DNA of 64,000 nucleotides from Cyanobium sp. PLM2.Bin73 (GCA_007694915.1 REEV01000120.1:34640-98639), one strand, 5' to 3'. Shown: positions 42,284 to 51,646, numbered from the stretch's first letter. Notes: generated from the letters alone by a model not told the origin. Program-made: numbers and translations.

Positions 42284-42346
42284 GACAACCCCCGATCAGC
42301 TCAGGTCTGATGGGCCCCGTTCCGGCCCCAGGCCTGGACCCTCTGA

Positions 42347-42727
<381 letters not shown>

Positions 42728-42730
<3 letters not shown>

Positions 42731-42762
42731 GGGCCGGCGCTCCGCCGTGACGTTGGCCCTCA
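42728..42762. terminator. Hairpin embedding the stops of glnB and tlyA
   Basis: TGAGGGCC (42728-42735) and GGCCCTCA (42755-42762) form a perfect 8-bp stem with a 19-nt loop. The arms start with the TGA of each convergent gene. No T-run. Same arrangement as the ftrV/pyrR hairpin. Confidence 0.45.
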
Positions 42763-43620
42763 GGGCCCGGTCAGGGTGGCCTCCACCAGCCGCTTGATCG
42801 CGGCCGCGTCCAGGGCCCCGGGGATACACCCAGCTGGGGCCGGACCCTGATCCCGGGAGCGCAGCCAGAGCAGATACTCGTGGTTTCCGGCCGGGCCGGT
42901 GATCGGCGAGGCAACCAGTCCCGCAGGCTCCAGAGCGAGCTGGGCCGCAGCGCCGACCACCCCGGCGATGGCATCGCCATGGGCCTCCGGGTCTCGCACC
43001 ACGCCACCCTTGCCCACCCGGCCCCTGCCCACCTCGAACTGGGGCTTCACCAGCACCACCAGATCCAACCCGGCACTGGGGGCCTGGGGTTGCAGCAGCG
43101 CCAGCAGGGCGGGCAGCACCAGGGCCAGGGAAATGAACGACACATCGACCACGGCCAGATCCGGCCGCGGATCCTCGGGGCCGTAGAGATCGGCCGCGCT
43201 GAGGTGGCGCAGGTTGGTGCGCTCCCGCAGCACCACCCGCGGGTCGGTGCGCAGGCTCCAGGCCGTCTGGCCATAGCCCACATCAATGCCGTAGATGCGC
43301 GCAGCTCCGTGCTGGAGCAGGCAGTCACTGAAGCCTCCCGTGGAGATGCCGCCATCGAGGCACACCCGTCCCCGCACCGGCAGCGCGAACGCCCGCAGGG
43401 CGGCCTCCAGCTTCTCGCCGCCGCGGGAGACGAAACGCGGTGGCTGGCGCACCTCCAGGACCAGATCGGCGGAGACGTCGGTGCCGGGCTTGTCCAGCAG
43501 CCGGTCCCCACTGCGCACCCGGCCAGCCCGGATCAGCTGCTGGGCCTGCTGGCGGCTGGCCGCCAGGCCTCGGGCCACCAGCTCCAGGTCGAGGCGTTGC
43601 TTGCGGGGGCTTGGGGCCAT
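42760..43620 (-). CDS. tlyA: TlyA family rRNA methyltransferase
   Basis: A 286-residue protein with an N-terminal S4 RNA-binding domain (KQRLDLELVARGLAASRQQAQQLIRAGRV) and an FtsJ-like methyltransferase domain (VCLDGGISTGGFSDCLLQHGA, then LAVVDVSFISLALVLPALL, and VVLVKPQFEVGRG). The family methylates the 2'-O of cytidines in 16S/23S rRNA; hemolysin naming is historical. ATG 43620 gives MAPSPRKQRLD and is preferred over the in-frame start at 43665. Confidence 0.92.
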   Translation of the reverse strand: MAPSPRKQRLDLELVARGLAASRQQAQQLIRAGRVRSGDRLLDKPGTDVSADLVLEVRQPPRFVSRGGEKLEAALRAFALPVRGRVCLDGGISTGGFSDCLLQHGAARIYGIDVGYGQTAWSLRTDPRVVLRERTNLRHLSAADLYGPEDPRPDLAVVDVSFISLALVLPALLALLQPQAPSAGLDLVVLVKPQFEVGRGRVGKGGVVRDPEAHGDAIAGVVGAAAQLALEPAGLVASPITGPAGNHEYLLWLRSRDQGPAPAGCIPGALDAAAIKRLVEATLTGP

Positions 43621-43745
43621 GGCGCCCGGGAGCGGGCCGGGGGGAATTGTGTGATCAAACCACAATCGAAACGAAACAGATTCTTCCCAGGCTCCGGGTT
43701 GTCCGGTAGATCGCGGGAAGATGGGGGTAGCCCAGCCTTGCCGTC

Positions 43746-44021
43746 ATGGCCCCGCGCCCTGCCAGTAGCTCACCCCCGGCCCGTTCTTCATCCTTGGCCA
43801 GCCGCCAGTCCGTCCGCCGCTCGCCCGCCGGCACCGGGGGCGCCACGGTGCTGGATCTACTCCAGCCCGGCAGCTTCGTGAAACTGCGCAACCAGCCCAG
43901 GGATCTGCCGCCCTTCGAGTTGATCCGCTGCCGCGGTGGCCGCTGCTGGGTGCGGCAGCAGGCCTGGGGGGGCGCGGTGCAGTGGGAGGTGGCGCACCAG
44001 CGGCTCACCGCAGTGGCCTGA
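43746..44021 (+). CDS. Small conserved-looking protein
   Basis: A 91-residue protein. Residues 1-33 are Ser/Pro/Arg-rich and probably disordered. The rest (VLDLLQPGSFVKLRNQPRDLPPFELI then GGRCWVRQQAWGGAVQWEV) looks like a compact beta-barrel of about 55 residues, similar in size and pattern to other small SH3-like proteins of cyanobacteria. Function is unknown; no partner is indicated by the neighbours tlyA and purB. Confidence 0.65.
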   Translation: MAPRPASSSPPARSSSLASRQSVRRSPAGTGGATVLDLLQPGSFVKLRNQPRDLPPFELIRCRGGRCWVRQQAWGGAVQWEVAHQRLTAVA

Positions 44022-44142
44022 GGGGGGCCTGAGCGGAGCGCCAGCCCTCCGGGCTCTGGCGATCCGCTCAGGCGGGCCCCTGGGGCTGGCAGGGGTGGAG
44101 CCCAATCACAAGGCAGCAGGCCCGTTACACTTAGCCCACGTT

Positions 44143-44210
44143 CCGGGATCCGGCCCGGGCGAGGTGTCGCGCGCGCAGCGCGGGTTGAGCGCGCCCGGGC
44201 CGGATCCCGG
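44143..44210 (+). promoter_or_regulatory. 68-nt stem-loop with perfect 19-bp stem before purB
   Basis: CCGGGATCCGGCCCGGGCG (44143-44161) is exactly complementary to 44192-44210, with a 30-nt GC-rich loop that itself can pair (CGCGC with GCGCG). It ends 39 nt before the purB start. A TACACT -10-like element at 44126-44131 would put the whole structure at the start of the purB leader. There is no T-run, so a simple terminator is unlikely. Confidence 0.7.
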
Positions 44211-44249
44211 CGACCCATACATTGGGAAGATTGTGCGCCCCTGGCGGCC

Positions 44250-45545
44250 TTGATCGATCGGTACACCCTGCCCGAGATGGGCAACCTCTGGAGCGAAGAG
44301 GCCAAGTTCCAGAGCTGGCTGGATGTGGAGATCGCCGCCACCGAAGCCAACTGCGAGCTGGGCCGGGTGCCGGCCGAGGCGGTGGCCACGATCAAGGAGA
44401 AGGCCGCCTTCAGCGTGGAGCGCATCCTCGAGGTCGAGGCGGAAGTGCGCCACGACGTGATCGCCTTCCTCACCAACGTGAATGAACACGTGGGCGATGT
44501 CGGGCGCTACATCCATGTGGGCATGACCAGTTCCGATGTGCTCGACACCGGCCTGGCCCTGCAGCTCAAGGCCTCGGTGCAGCTGTTGCGCCGTGAGCTC
44601 GACCGGCTGGCCGACACCATCCGGACGCTGGCGCGTGAGCACAAGGCCACGGTGATGATCGGCCGCAGCCACGCCATCCATGGCGAGCCGATCACCTTCG
44701 GCTTCAAAGTGGCCGGCTGGCTGGCGGAGGTTGAGCGCAACCGCGAGCGGCTGGAGCGCCTGGAGACCGTGGTGAGCGTGGGCCAGATCAGCGGCGCCAT
44801 GGGCACCTATGCCAACACCGATCCCAAGGTGGAGGAACTGGCCTGCGCCCGCCTCGGCCTGATGCCCGACACCGCCAGCACCCAGGTGATCAGCCGCGAC
44901 CGCCACGCTGAATACGTGCAGACCCTGGCCCTGGTGGGCGCAGCCCTGGAGCGCTTCTCCACCGAGATCCGCAATCTGCAGCGCACCGACGTGCTCGAGG
45001 TGGAGGAGAACTTCGCCAAGGGCCAGAAGGGCAGCTCGGCCATGCCCCACAAGCGCAACCCGATCCGCAGCGAACGCATCAGCGGCCTGGCGCGGGTGCT
45101 GCGCAGCTATGTGGTGGCGGCCCTGGAAAACTGCGCCCTCTGGCACGAGCGCGACATCAGCCACAGTTCGGTGGAACGGATGATGCTGCCCGACTGCTCG
45201 GTGACGCTTCACTTCATGCTTCGGGAGATGACCGACGTGGTGCGGGGGCTGGGGGTCTATCCCGACAACATGGCCCGCAACATGAATGTGTATGGAGGGG
45301 TGGTGTTCAGCCAGCGGGTGCTGCTGGCTCTGGTGGAGGCGGGTCTCAGCCGCGAAGAGGCCTATCGGATCGTGCAGCGCAACGCCCACAGCGCCTGGAA
45401 CACAGACGGTGGCGACTTCCGCGCCAACCTCGAAGCCGACACTGAGGTGGCCACCCGGCTCAGCCCCACCGGGCTGGCCGCGTGCTTCTCCACCGAACTG
45501 CACCAGGCCAACCTGGGGGTGATCTGGGAGCGGCTGGGGATCTGA
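44250..45545 (+). CDS. purB: Adenylosuccinate lyase
   Basis: Cleaves adenylosuccinate and SAICAR in purine synthesis; 431 residues, fumarase/aspartase fold. Signature SSAMPHKRNPI is near residue 268, the catalytic His segment TSSDVLDTGLALQL near 92 and GRSHAIHGEPITFG near 142. The start is TTG 44250 (IDRYTLPEMG follows, matching the family N-terminus); no in-frame ATG is available upstream. The leader contains the large stem-loop listed separately. Confidence 0.96.
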   Translation: MIDRYTLPEMGNLWSEEAKFQSWLDVEIAATEANCELGRVPAEAVATIKEKAAFSVERILEVEAEVRHDVIAFLTNVNEHVGDVGRYIHVGMTSSDVLDTGLALQLKASVQLLRRELDRLADTIRTLAREHKATVMIGRSHAIHGEPITFGFKVAGWLAEVERNRERLERLETVVSVGQISGAMGTYANTDPKVEELACARLGLMPDTASTQVISRDRHAEYVQTLALVGAALERFSTEIRNLQRTDVLEVEENFAKGQKGSSAMPHKRNPIRSERISGLARVLRSYVVAALENCALWHERDISHSSVERMMLPDCSVTLHFMLREMTDVVRGLGVYPDNMARNMNVYGGVVFSQRVLLALVEAGLSREEAYRIVQRNAHSAWNTDGGDFRANLEADTEVATRLSPTGLAACFSTELHQANLGVIWERLGI

Positions 45546-45605
45546 ACGGGCTGCCCCCCGGCCTCAGCCCGTCCCTCAGCCCGTCATCGTTGGACCAGAT
45601 TTGGA

Positions 45606-46928
45606 TCAGTTCGCAAAGATGCGGTAGAGCGAGGCGGCGTTGAGCACAGGCCCGAAGGGAGTGACGGCCTGGAGCAGGAAGTCGTTGAAGCGGGTCCAGC
45701 CATTGCGGGGCACCACCACCATGTCGCCGTTGTGCAGCGCGGGGTTGGCCGGTGAATCGAGGGCAGCTGAGGGGTCAAAGGCAATGCTGCGCACATCAAT
45801 CTCGCCGGTGGACTGCACCCGGATCAAACGGATTTCGCGGGGATTCGCCCTCCCAGGGTCCACGTCCCCGGCTGCGATCACCGCCGCGGCCAGGGGGCTG
45901 TTGGAGCGCACCTGCTTGAGGCCGGGCTGGCGCACCTCGCCCACCACGGTCACGCCGATGGTGTCGGGGGCGAAGTTGGAGGCGGCGGTGCGGATCAGCA
46001 CATCGCTGGGCTTGGGAAGCTCCGAGCGGGCCACCCGCACCATGTCGCCGTCGTACAGAAACGGGTTGACGGTGCTGCGGTTGTTCATCAGCAGCTCTTG
46101 GTAGTCGAAGCGATACTCCGCTGCCCGCCCCCCGGGCACGGGGTTGGGGCGGCTGAGCACTACCTCGGTCAGGTCAGCCACCGCCGTGATGCCACCGGCG
46201 CGTTGCACCGCGTCCACCAGGGTGGGCCAGCCGGCCGTGGGAATGGTGGTGCCGCTGGCGGCCGGCCCGGCCGCCGCCAGGGTGCCCGCCTGGGTGCCCT
46301 GGGTGAGGGTGTAGAAACCGGGCTTCTGGACCTCCCCCAGCAGGGTCACCCGCACCGGACGCGGCGCCACCAGGTCGAGATACACCAGGGGATTGCGCAG
46401 GAAGCGGTCGTAGCCCTCGGTGATGCGCTGCCGGGCCTCATCCAGCGTCAGCCCCCAGACGGGAACCGCCCCCAGCCGCGGCAGGTTGATGGTGCCATCC
46501 CCGAGCACCTCCACCTGGGCCCCGTAGCCCTCCACCATGAACACCGACATGGTGAGGCGATCGCCAGGACCGAGGCGGTAGCGGAAGCTGCCGATCCCCG
46601 GATCCACGCTGGGCGAGGTGAATCTGGCGGCCGTGGCGGCCGGCGGCGGCGGGGCTGCCTCCCCCAGAGGCGCCGGTGTGCGCAGCTGGGGACGGGTCAG
46701 CGGACGAGGCGGCTCGAGTTCGTAACGGCCGGGATCGGGAATCGGGAAGGCCTCGGGCTGAACCGCCGGCTGGGCCAGGGAGCCTGGGGGCGCCGCCAAA
46801 CCTGCCAGCGCTGTGGCCGTCATGCCGAGGGGAACCAGAGTCAGGGGCGTGAGCAGCAGGGTGAGGGATCGCCGTCGCAGGGAGCGGCCACCGGTTCGGT
46901 CTGCAGAGCTGAGCGGAGATGAAGACAC
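45606..46928 (-). CDS. Wza-type polysaccharide export protein
   Basis: A 440-residue outer-membrane polysaccharide export protein. Signal peptide is likely at residues 20-55 (RRRSLTLLLTPLTLVPLGMTATALAGLAAP). A Pro-rich spacer leads to the export domain (FRYRLGPGDRLTMSVFMVEGYGAQVEVLGDG-type, near 115), followed by SLBB-type repeats (VTLLGEVQKPGFYTLTQG and VTVVGEVRQPGLKQV). No lipobox cysteine is evident. GTG start. It opens the surface-polysaccharide locus on the opposite strand to most of it. Confidence 0.9.
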   Translation of the reverse strand: MSSSPLSSADRTGGRSLRRRSLTLLLTPLTLVPLGMTATALAGLAAPPGSLAQPAVQPEAFPIPDPGRYELEPPRPLTRPQLRTPAPLGEAAPPPPAATAARFTSPSVDPGIGSFRYRLGPGDRLTMSVFMVEGYGAQVEVLGDGTINLPRLGAVPVWGLTLDEARQRITEGYDRFLRNPLVYLDLVAPRPVRVTLLGEVQKPGFYTLTQGTQAGTLAAAGPAASGTTIPTAGWPTLVDAVQRAGGITAVADLTEVVLSRPNPVPGGRAAEYRFDYQELLMNNRSTVNPFLYDGDMVRVARSELPKPSDVLIRTAASNFAPDTIGVTVVGEVRQPGLKQVRSNSPLAAAVIAAGDVDPGRANPREIRLIRVQSTGEIDVRSIAFDPSAALDSPANPALHNGDMVVVPRNGWTRFNDFLLQAVTPFGPVLNAASLYRIFAN

Positions 46929-47018
46929 GGGGCCTGGGGGCAGAGGGAACCGGGGCAGGCCGGGCGGCGGGGGACACCAGGGCGAGCGGGCTAATCTTCA
47001 CGCACCTCCAACCCCATC

Positions 47019-47987
47019 GTGAAGACGAGCGACGGAAATCCGTTGAATCTCTCCGCCGCGATCGCTCTTCCCCCTGATCGGATCCAAGCGGATCTGTCCC
47101 CCTTCCGGCTGTTGTGTTCCCAGGGGCTCGATCTCTACCTGCTGCCCGGCGAGCGCTTCGGGCCCTACGCCGAACCCGTTGGCGAACTGCGCGAGCTCAC
47201 CTACCGCCAGCAGCTCTCAGGCTCCGGCAAAAGCCGGGACCTGGACAGCCGTGACCCCCATTACGACCACTTCCTGCTGGTGGAGGCCAGCAGTGGCGAG
47301 CTGGCGGGCTCGGCCCGGTTGCAGTTCGTGCCCGCTCACCCAACCACTGGACCCGGCGGCCCGGGTGCCGCGCGCCTGCCCGGCAGCCAGCAGTCGTATC
47401 TGGAGCACGTGTACCCCGGCATCAAGGCCGATCTGGCCAGCCGGGGCAACCATCTGGAGATCGGCCGTGTGGCCCTGGCGCCCCGCTTTCAGCGCCAGCC
47501 CCACACCCTGATGCTGCTGTTCCGGGGCGGCCTGCAGGTGGCCGTGGGCGCGGGCTACGGCTCCATCCATGGCCTGGTGTCCTACAACCACTTCACCTAT
47601 GGGGAAGCGGTGAACCGGGAGTTTCTGGGCACCCTGCTGCGCCCCCCCTTCCTGGATGTCTCATTGCCCCATCCCCAGCCCCGCCATCCGCTGGACGGCC
47701 TGGCACCGGATCCGAGGCCGGCAGCAGTGCCCACCATCCAGGAGCTGGAACTGGACATCCGCCACCGGCTCGATCCCACCTTCCGGCTGCCCGTGCTGCT
47801 GCGCCAGTACATCAATCTGATGGAAGCCCGGGTGCGCAACCTGTCGCTGGCCCGGGACTTCAACCAGATCACCGAGATCCTGATGGCCGCCGATCTGGCG
47901 CGGATCCCGGCCCGCAGGCTGGCCCACTTCATCGCCTTCGAGCACGAGCCGATCTACCGGACCTTCAGCTGGTATCGGGGGGGATGA
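47019..47987 (+). CDS. GNAT-fold N-acyltransferase (OlsB/hemolysin-like)
   Basis: A 322-residue protein with the features of GNAT acyltransferases related to OlsB and acyl-homoserine lactone synthases (PF13444-type), which take the acyl group from acyl-ACP. The core is YRQQLSGSGKSRDLDSRDPHYDHFLLV-like, then SARLQFVPA, EIGRVALAPRFQ and LFRGGLQVAVGAGYGSIHGLVSY. The C-terminal 100 residues are extra. GTG start. It precedes an acyl carrier protein and a ketoacyl synthase, so it may use acyl-ACP made by them to acylate an amino group on an envelope lipid or sugar; the substrate is inference. Confidence 0.78.
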   Translation: MKTSDGNPLNLSAAIALPPDRIQADLSPFRLLCSQGLDLYLLPGERFGPYAEPVGELRELTYRQQLSGSGKSRDLDSRDPHYDHFLLVEASSGELAGSARLQFVPAHPTTGPGGPGAARLPGSQQSYLEHVYPGIKADLASRGNHLEIGRVALAPRFQRQPHTLMLLFRGGLQVAVGAGYGSIHGLVSYNHFTYGEAVNREFLGTLLRPPFLDVSLPHPQPRHPLDGLAPDPRPAAVPTIQELELDIRHRLDPTFRLPVLLRQYINLMEARVRNLSLARDFNQITEILMAADLARIPARRLAHFIAFEHEPIYRTFSWYRGG

Positions 47988-48044
47988 GGCGGTGCCAGTG
48001 AACTGGTACGTTGCCATCCGATCAGGGCGGGGCCGAGGGACTTG

Positions 48045-48353
48045 ATGCACGCAGGCCCCGACAACGACAGCCGCGGAGCCTCGTCCCCAGCGCCTGGAGG
48101 GGAGAGCCTGCAGGGCCGTTTGATCGAGATCCTGCAGCGCATCTCCGGTGCCGATCCGGAGCAGATCACGCCTGAGGCACGCCTGATCGAGGACATCGGC
48201 ATCGATTCCCTGGGCTTCTACGAGATCCTGATCGAGGCCGACGAGTGCCTCGGCATCAAGATCCAGGAGGAGGACCTGCTGCGCTTCCGCACCGTCGGGG
48301 ATGTCCAGCGACACCTGGAATCGCTGGAGTCAGGCGATGGCACGAACAGCTGA
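48045..48353 (+). CDS. Acyl carrier protein
   Basis: A 102-residue ACP with a 25-residue disordered N-terminal extension. The phosphopantetheine serine is Ser55 in IGIDSLGFYE, followed by IKIQEEDLLRFRTVGD, the acidic helix II/III region. This is not the housekeeping AcpP, which is shorter and has a DSLD motif. It overlaps the ketoacyl synthase gene by 17 nt, so the two are coupled. An in-frame TTG three bases upstream is the alternative start. Confidence 0.9.
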   Translation: MHAGPDNDSRGASSPAPGGESLQGRLIEILQRISGADPEQITPEARLIEDIGIDSLGFYEILIEADECLGIKIQEEDLLRFRTVGDVQRHLESLESGDGTNS

Positions 48354-49593
48354 GCGGGTCGCCGTGACCGGCTGGGGAGCGATCACCCCCCTGGCCGGCG
48401 ATGCCGACGGCACCTGGACCGCCACCCTCGCGGGCCGCAGCGGCATCCGGGCTCTGCAGGAGGCATGGGCCAGCGACCTACCCGCCCGCATCGCCGGCTG
48501 CGTCGACGCCGATGTGGCCGGAGCCCTCGAACCCCTGCAACGCCGGCGCCTGGACCGCTGCTCCCAGCTGGGCCTGCTGGCGGCCCGCCAGGCCTGGAAC
48601 CAGGCCCGGCCCCACCTGGCCGGGGTCGACGCGGCCAGGGTGGCGGTGGTGATCGGCACCGGCATCGGCGGCCTGGCCACCCTGGAGCGACAGCACTGCA
48701 ACCTGCTGGAAGCCGGTCCCGGGCGGGTGAACCCGCTCACCGTGCCGATGCTGATCCCCAATGCCGCCGCGGGCCAGATCGCCATCGACCTGGGGCTGCA
48801 CGGCGGCGCCCACACCCCCGTGTCGGCCTGTGCATCCGGTGCCGAAGCGCTGCTGCTGGCCCAGATGCTGCTCAACGACGACCGGGCCGACGTGGTGATC
48901 GCCGGCGGCAGCGAAGCCCCGGTGAACCGGCTGGGGCTGGTGGGCTTTGCGGCCATGCGGGCCCTCTCCTGCCGCAATGACACCCCGGACCAGGCCTCCC
49001 GCCCCTACAGCCGCGACCGCGACGGCTTCGTGCTCTCCGAGGGTGCCGGGGCCCTAGTGCTGCAGCGCCCGGACGACCTGCAGGCCGACAACCCCCGACC
49101 CCTGGGCTGGCTGCTGGCCTGCGGCAGCAGCAGCGACGGGCACCACATCGTGGCCCCGGAACCGGATGGGCTGCGGGCCAGTGCCGCCATGGCCGATGCC
49201 CTGCGCAGGGCCGATCTGGGGGTGGAGGCGCTCAGCTTCGTGCAGGCCCATGCCACCGGCACGCCGGTGGGGGATCTGGCGGAGGCCCGCGCCCTGGCGC
49301 GCACCCTCGGCGCCCACAGCCGCGACCTGCCGGTCACCGCCCCCAAGGGCCAACTGGGGCACCTGCTCGGGGCCGCCGGCGCCGTGGAGACGATCCTGGC
49401 CCTCCAGGCCCTGCGCCGGGGACTAGTGCCCCGCTCGCTGAATGCCGACCCCGTCGACCCTGCCATCGAGCTGGCGGTGGTGCGGGACGCTCCCCTGGCC
49501 CTCGCGGGCGGGGAGGCTGCCGGGGAGCGCTACGCCCTCAAGAACGCCTTCGGCTTCGGCGGCCACAACATCAGCCTGTTGCTGGCGGCCTGA
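48337..49593 (+). CDS. Beta-ketoacyl-ACP synthase, locus-specific KAS
   Basis: A 418-residue FabF-like condensing enzyme. The Cys-His-His triad is C165 (PVSACASGAE), H305 (QAHATGTPVGD) and H342 (GQLGHLLGAAG), so it should be active. Lower similarity to housekeeping FabF, judged by eye (no conserved FabF segments at the N-terminus beyond VAVTGWGAITPLAGD), and the coupled ACP suggest a special fatty acid or polyketide-type product for the polysaccharide locus. Its 3' end overlaps the convergent KpsS-like gene by 23 nt. Confidence 0.9.
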   Translation: MARTAERVAVTGWGAITPLAGDADGTWTATLAGRSGIRALQEAWASDLPARIAGCVDADVAGALEPLQRRRLDRCSQLGLLAARQAWNQARPHLAGVDAARVAVVIGTGIGGLATLERQHCNLLEAGPGRVNPLTVPMLIPNAAAGQIAIDLGLHGGAHTPVSACASGAEALLLAQMLLNDDRADVVIAGGSEAPVNRLGLVGFAAMRALSCRNDTPDQASRPYSRDRDGFVLSEGAGALVLQRPDDLQADNPRPLGWLLACGSSSDGHHIVAPEPDGLRASAAMADALRRADLGVEALSFVQAHATGTPVGDLAEARALARTLGAHSRDLPVTAPKGQLGHLLGAAGAVETILALQALRRGLVPRSLNADPVDPAIELAVVRDAPLALAGGEAAGERYALKNAFGFGGHNISLLLAA

Positions 49594-51646
49594 GCTCGGC
49601 GGCGGCGTAGTGGGCCTGCACGGCCCGCACGAAAGTCTGGCGGTCGCAGCCCCGGTGGTCGGCATGGCTCGCCGGCAGAGCATGATCCGCCGGCAGGGCC
49701 AGATCGCGGGAGCGCCCGCGGCGGCAGTGGATGGTGGCCAGGGGGGCGCTGAGCCGGGCGAGCAGCAGCCCCAGGGGGCGGTAGAGGTCGCGGCTGGAGG
49801 TGCTCAGGCCGTGGTAGCTGAAGGTCCAGGGCACGATCAGAGCCCCGTGTTTGCGGGCCAGCAGCAGGGCGCTGGCGGAGACGCGCTCACGGATGGGGGT
49901 GACCAGAGAGCCATTGGGAGCGAGCATCACCTCACCGCGTTCCGCCAGGGTGCGCGAGGCCCCGTACAGGGCCGAGGTGCGCGAGCGGCCGTCGCGGTGG
50001 TCCATCAGGCCATGGCCGGCGTTGGCCGCCGAGGCGGAGAACCAGGGCATGATCCGGCTCAGGTGCAGGTTGGCCGTGGTGATGCTCGGCAGCCGGAGCA
50101 CGCCCTGCACCACCAGCACATCGGCGGGGTGCTCATGGTTCCAGATGTGCACCAGGGGAATCCCCTCCGGTTCGCTGGGATGGCTGTCATCCACCACCAC
50201 GCTGATGCCCAGGGCCCGCAGCCCCACCTGGGCGGTGGCCACGAGCAGCCGGGCGGCCAGCTGGCGCCGGCCCAGGCCCAGGGCCAGCAGCTGCAGGCCG
50301 TAGACCACGAAGTAGGAAACGCCCCAGAACAGCCGGGACAGCACCCGCAAGGGCAGCAACAGGGGAGAACTGGCTGACGACTGGCCGGGGGCGGACAGCC
50401 GCGGCCGTGGCGCCAGCCGGCGCGCCTCCGGTCCGATCGGAAACGTGGTGCGGAAGGGAAAATCGCCGTCGAAATTGCCGTTCACCTGGGTGGTGGTCAC
50501 CAGGTGGTCGTAGAAGCGGTAGAACAGCGGCCGGTCGCTGGTGTGGGGCTCGCGCCAGAACTGATTCAGGTGTTGCTGGTCAGTGAGGCCTGGCAGGTGG
50601 TAGAAGGTCTGGCCCATCACCTTGGTGGGCACGGCGTGATAAAGCGCCTGAAGGCCCACGGTGCTGTTCACGGTCACCACTCCGCGGCAGGTGCGCAGGA
50701 AACGGCTCAGGGCGCCGTCGTGGAAGTAGTGAACCCGACCCTCCACCCCGTAGCGGCGGGCCAGCAGCTGGATCAGCCGGCCGTAGTGGTTGTAGCCGCG
50801 GTCGCGGGGATGGTGCTTGAAGGCCAGATGGTCGGAGGCATGGGCGTGGCGGGCGAAGGAGCTGATCACGTCCTCGATGAAGTCATGCATGCCCCGGTAG
50901 GGCGACCCCAGCTGCACCTGGGAGTCGCTCGACACCTGCAGCACCGCAAGGAAATAGGAGAGATGCTCCAGAAGGCGCCGCTTGAGCCCCCGCTCCTGCC
51001 AGCGGTAGAGCCAGTAGCGCCAGCTGCCGCGCAGCTGGCACCAGAGAAACCGCGGCGAGGGCTGGAGCTTGTGCTCACCCTCGATGATCGGGTAGCGGGT
51101 GAAGGCGTGCTGGATGAAGGTGGGGGCCTTCCAGAGCTTGCGCCAGCGCCAGCCCGGATCCAGGGTGCCCTGGGGCAGAGCATCCACGGGCGGCAGCTGG
51201 CGGTAGAAGGCCACGGGCTGGTTGAGGTTGGAGCGGGCATTCACCCGCTCTCGCTCCAGGGTCACGTAGTTGGGACGGATGTAGCCCAGCTCGAACACCC
51301 AGGCCTCGATGCCGGCGCTGCGCGCCTCCTCAATGGCGATGCGGTGAGGAATGATGAAATCGCCATACATGAAAATGTGGCGGATGCCGCGCTCGTGGAT
51401 CAACTCGCGCACAAACGGCCGCCAGGCCTGCATCGATCCATCGAACGGCACCCGCACCTCCCGCGGGAACCCGAACTCGCGGAGGGGAAAGCTCACCTTG
51501 GTGACCGGGATGCCACAGCCGCGCAGGTAGCGGCAGAAGCGGGCGAAGAACAGCCCGATCGGTCCCATCAGCAGCAGCACCGGGCCGTCGATCCGCACCT
51601 GAACCAACTGCACCGGCGCCGGAGCGGGGGCCCGTTCTGTGGTCAA
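49571..51646 (-). CDS. KpsS-like glycosyltransferase fused to PlsC-like acyltransferase
   Basis: A 691-residue two-domain protein. Residues 1-400 match the Capsule_synth/KpsS group (LLLMGPIGLFFARFCRYLRGCG, FMYGDFIIPHRIA, FELGYIRPNYVTLE, KHHPRDRGYNHY, GVVTVNSTVGLQAL), which adds beta-Kdo to a lysophosphatidylglycerol. From about 435 a hydrophobic stretch leads to a second domain with NHEHPAD, i.e. the H504-X4-D509 acyltransferase motif, and a degenerate block III (MLAPNGS near 576). Usual KpsS ends near 400, so this is a fusion. TTG start 51646. Co-directional with kpsC (55 nt). Confidence 0.85.
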   Translation of the reverse strand: MTTERAPAPAPVQLVQVRIDGPVLLLMGPIGLFFARFCRYLRGCGIPVTKVSFPLREFGFPREVRVPFDGSMQAWRPFVRELIHERGIRHIFMYGDFIIPHRIAIEEARSAGIEAWVFELGYIRPNYVTLERERVNARSNLNQPVAFYRQLPPVDALPQGTLDPGWRWRKLWKAPTFIQHAFTRYPIIEGEHKLQPSPRFLWCQLRGSWRYWLYRWQERGLKRRLLEHLSYFLAVLQVSSDSQVQLGSPYRGMHDFIEDVISSFARHAHASDHLAFKHHPRDRGYNHYGRLIQLLARRYGVEGRVHYFHDGALSRFLRTCRGVVTVNSTVGLQALYHAVPTKVMGQTFYHLPGLTDQQHLNQFWREPHTSDRPLFYRFYDHLVTTTQVNGNFDGDFPFRTTFPIGPEARRLAPRPRLSAPGQSSASSPLLLPLRVLSRLFWGVSYFVVYGLQLLALGLGRRQLAARLLVATAQVGLRALGISVVVDDSHPSEPEGIPLVHIWNHEHPADVLVVQGVLRLPSITTANLHLSRIMPWFSASAANAGHGLMDHRDGRSRTSALYGASRTLAERGEVMLAPNGSLVTPIRERVSASALLLARKHGALIVPWTFSYHGLSTSSRDLYRPLGLLLARLSAPLATIHCRRGRSRDLALPADHALPASHADHRGCDRQTFVRAVQAHYAAAELRPPATG

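Noticed and set aside
43646..43666. ATTGTG-N9-CACAAT inverted repeat near the tlyA start
   Set aside because: Six-base arms are too short to call an operator; it lies partly within the upstream open frame of tlyA and no homologue of the site was seen.
45546..45572. ACGGGCTG/CAGCCCGT hairpin after purB as a rho-independent terminator
   Set aside because: 8-bp stem and 11-nt loop but no T-run, and a second CAGCCCGT copy nearby makes pairing ambiguous.
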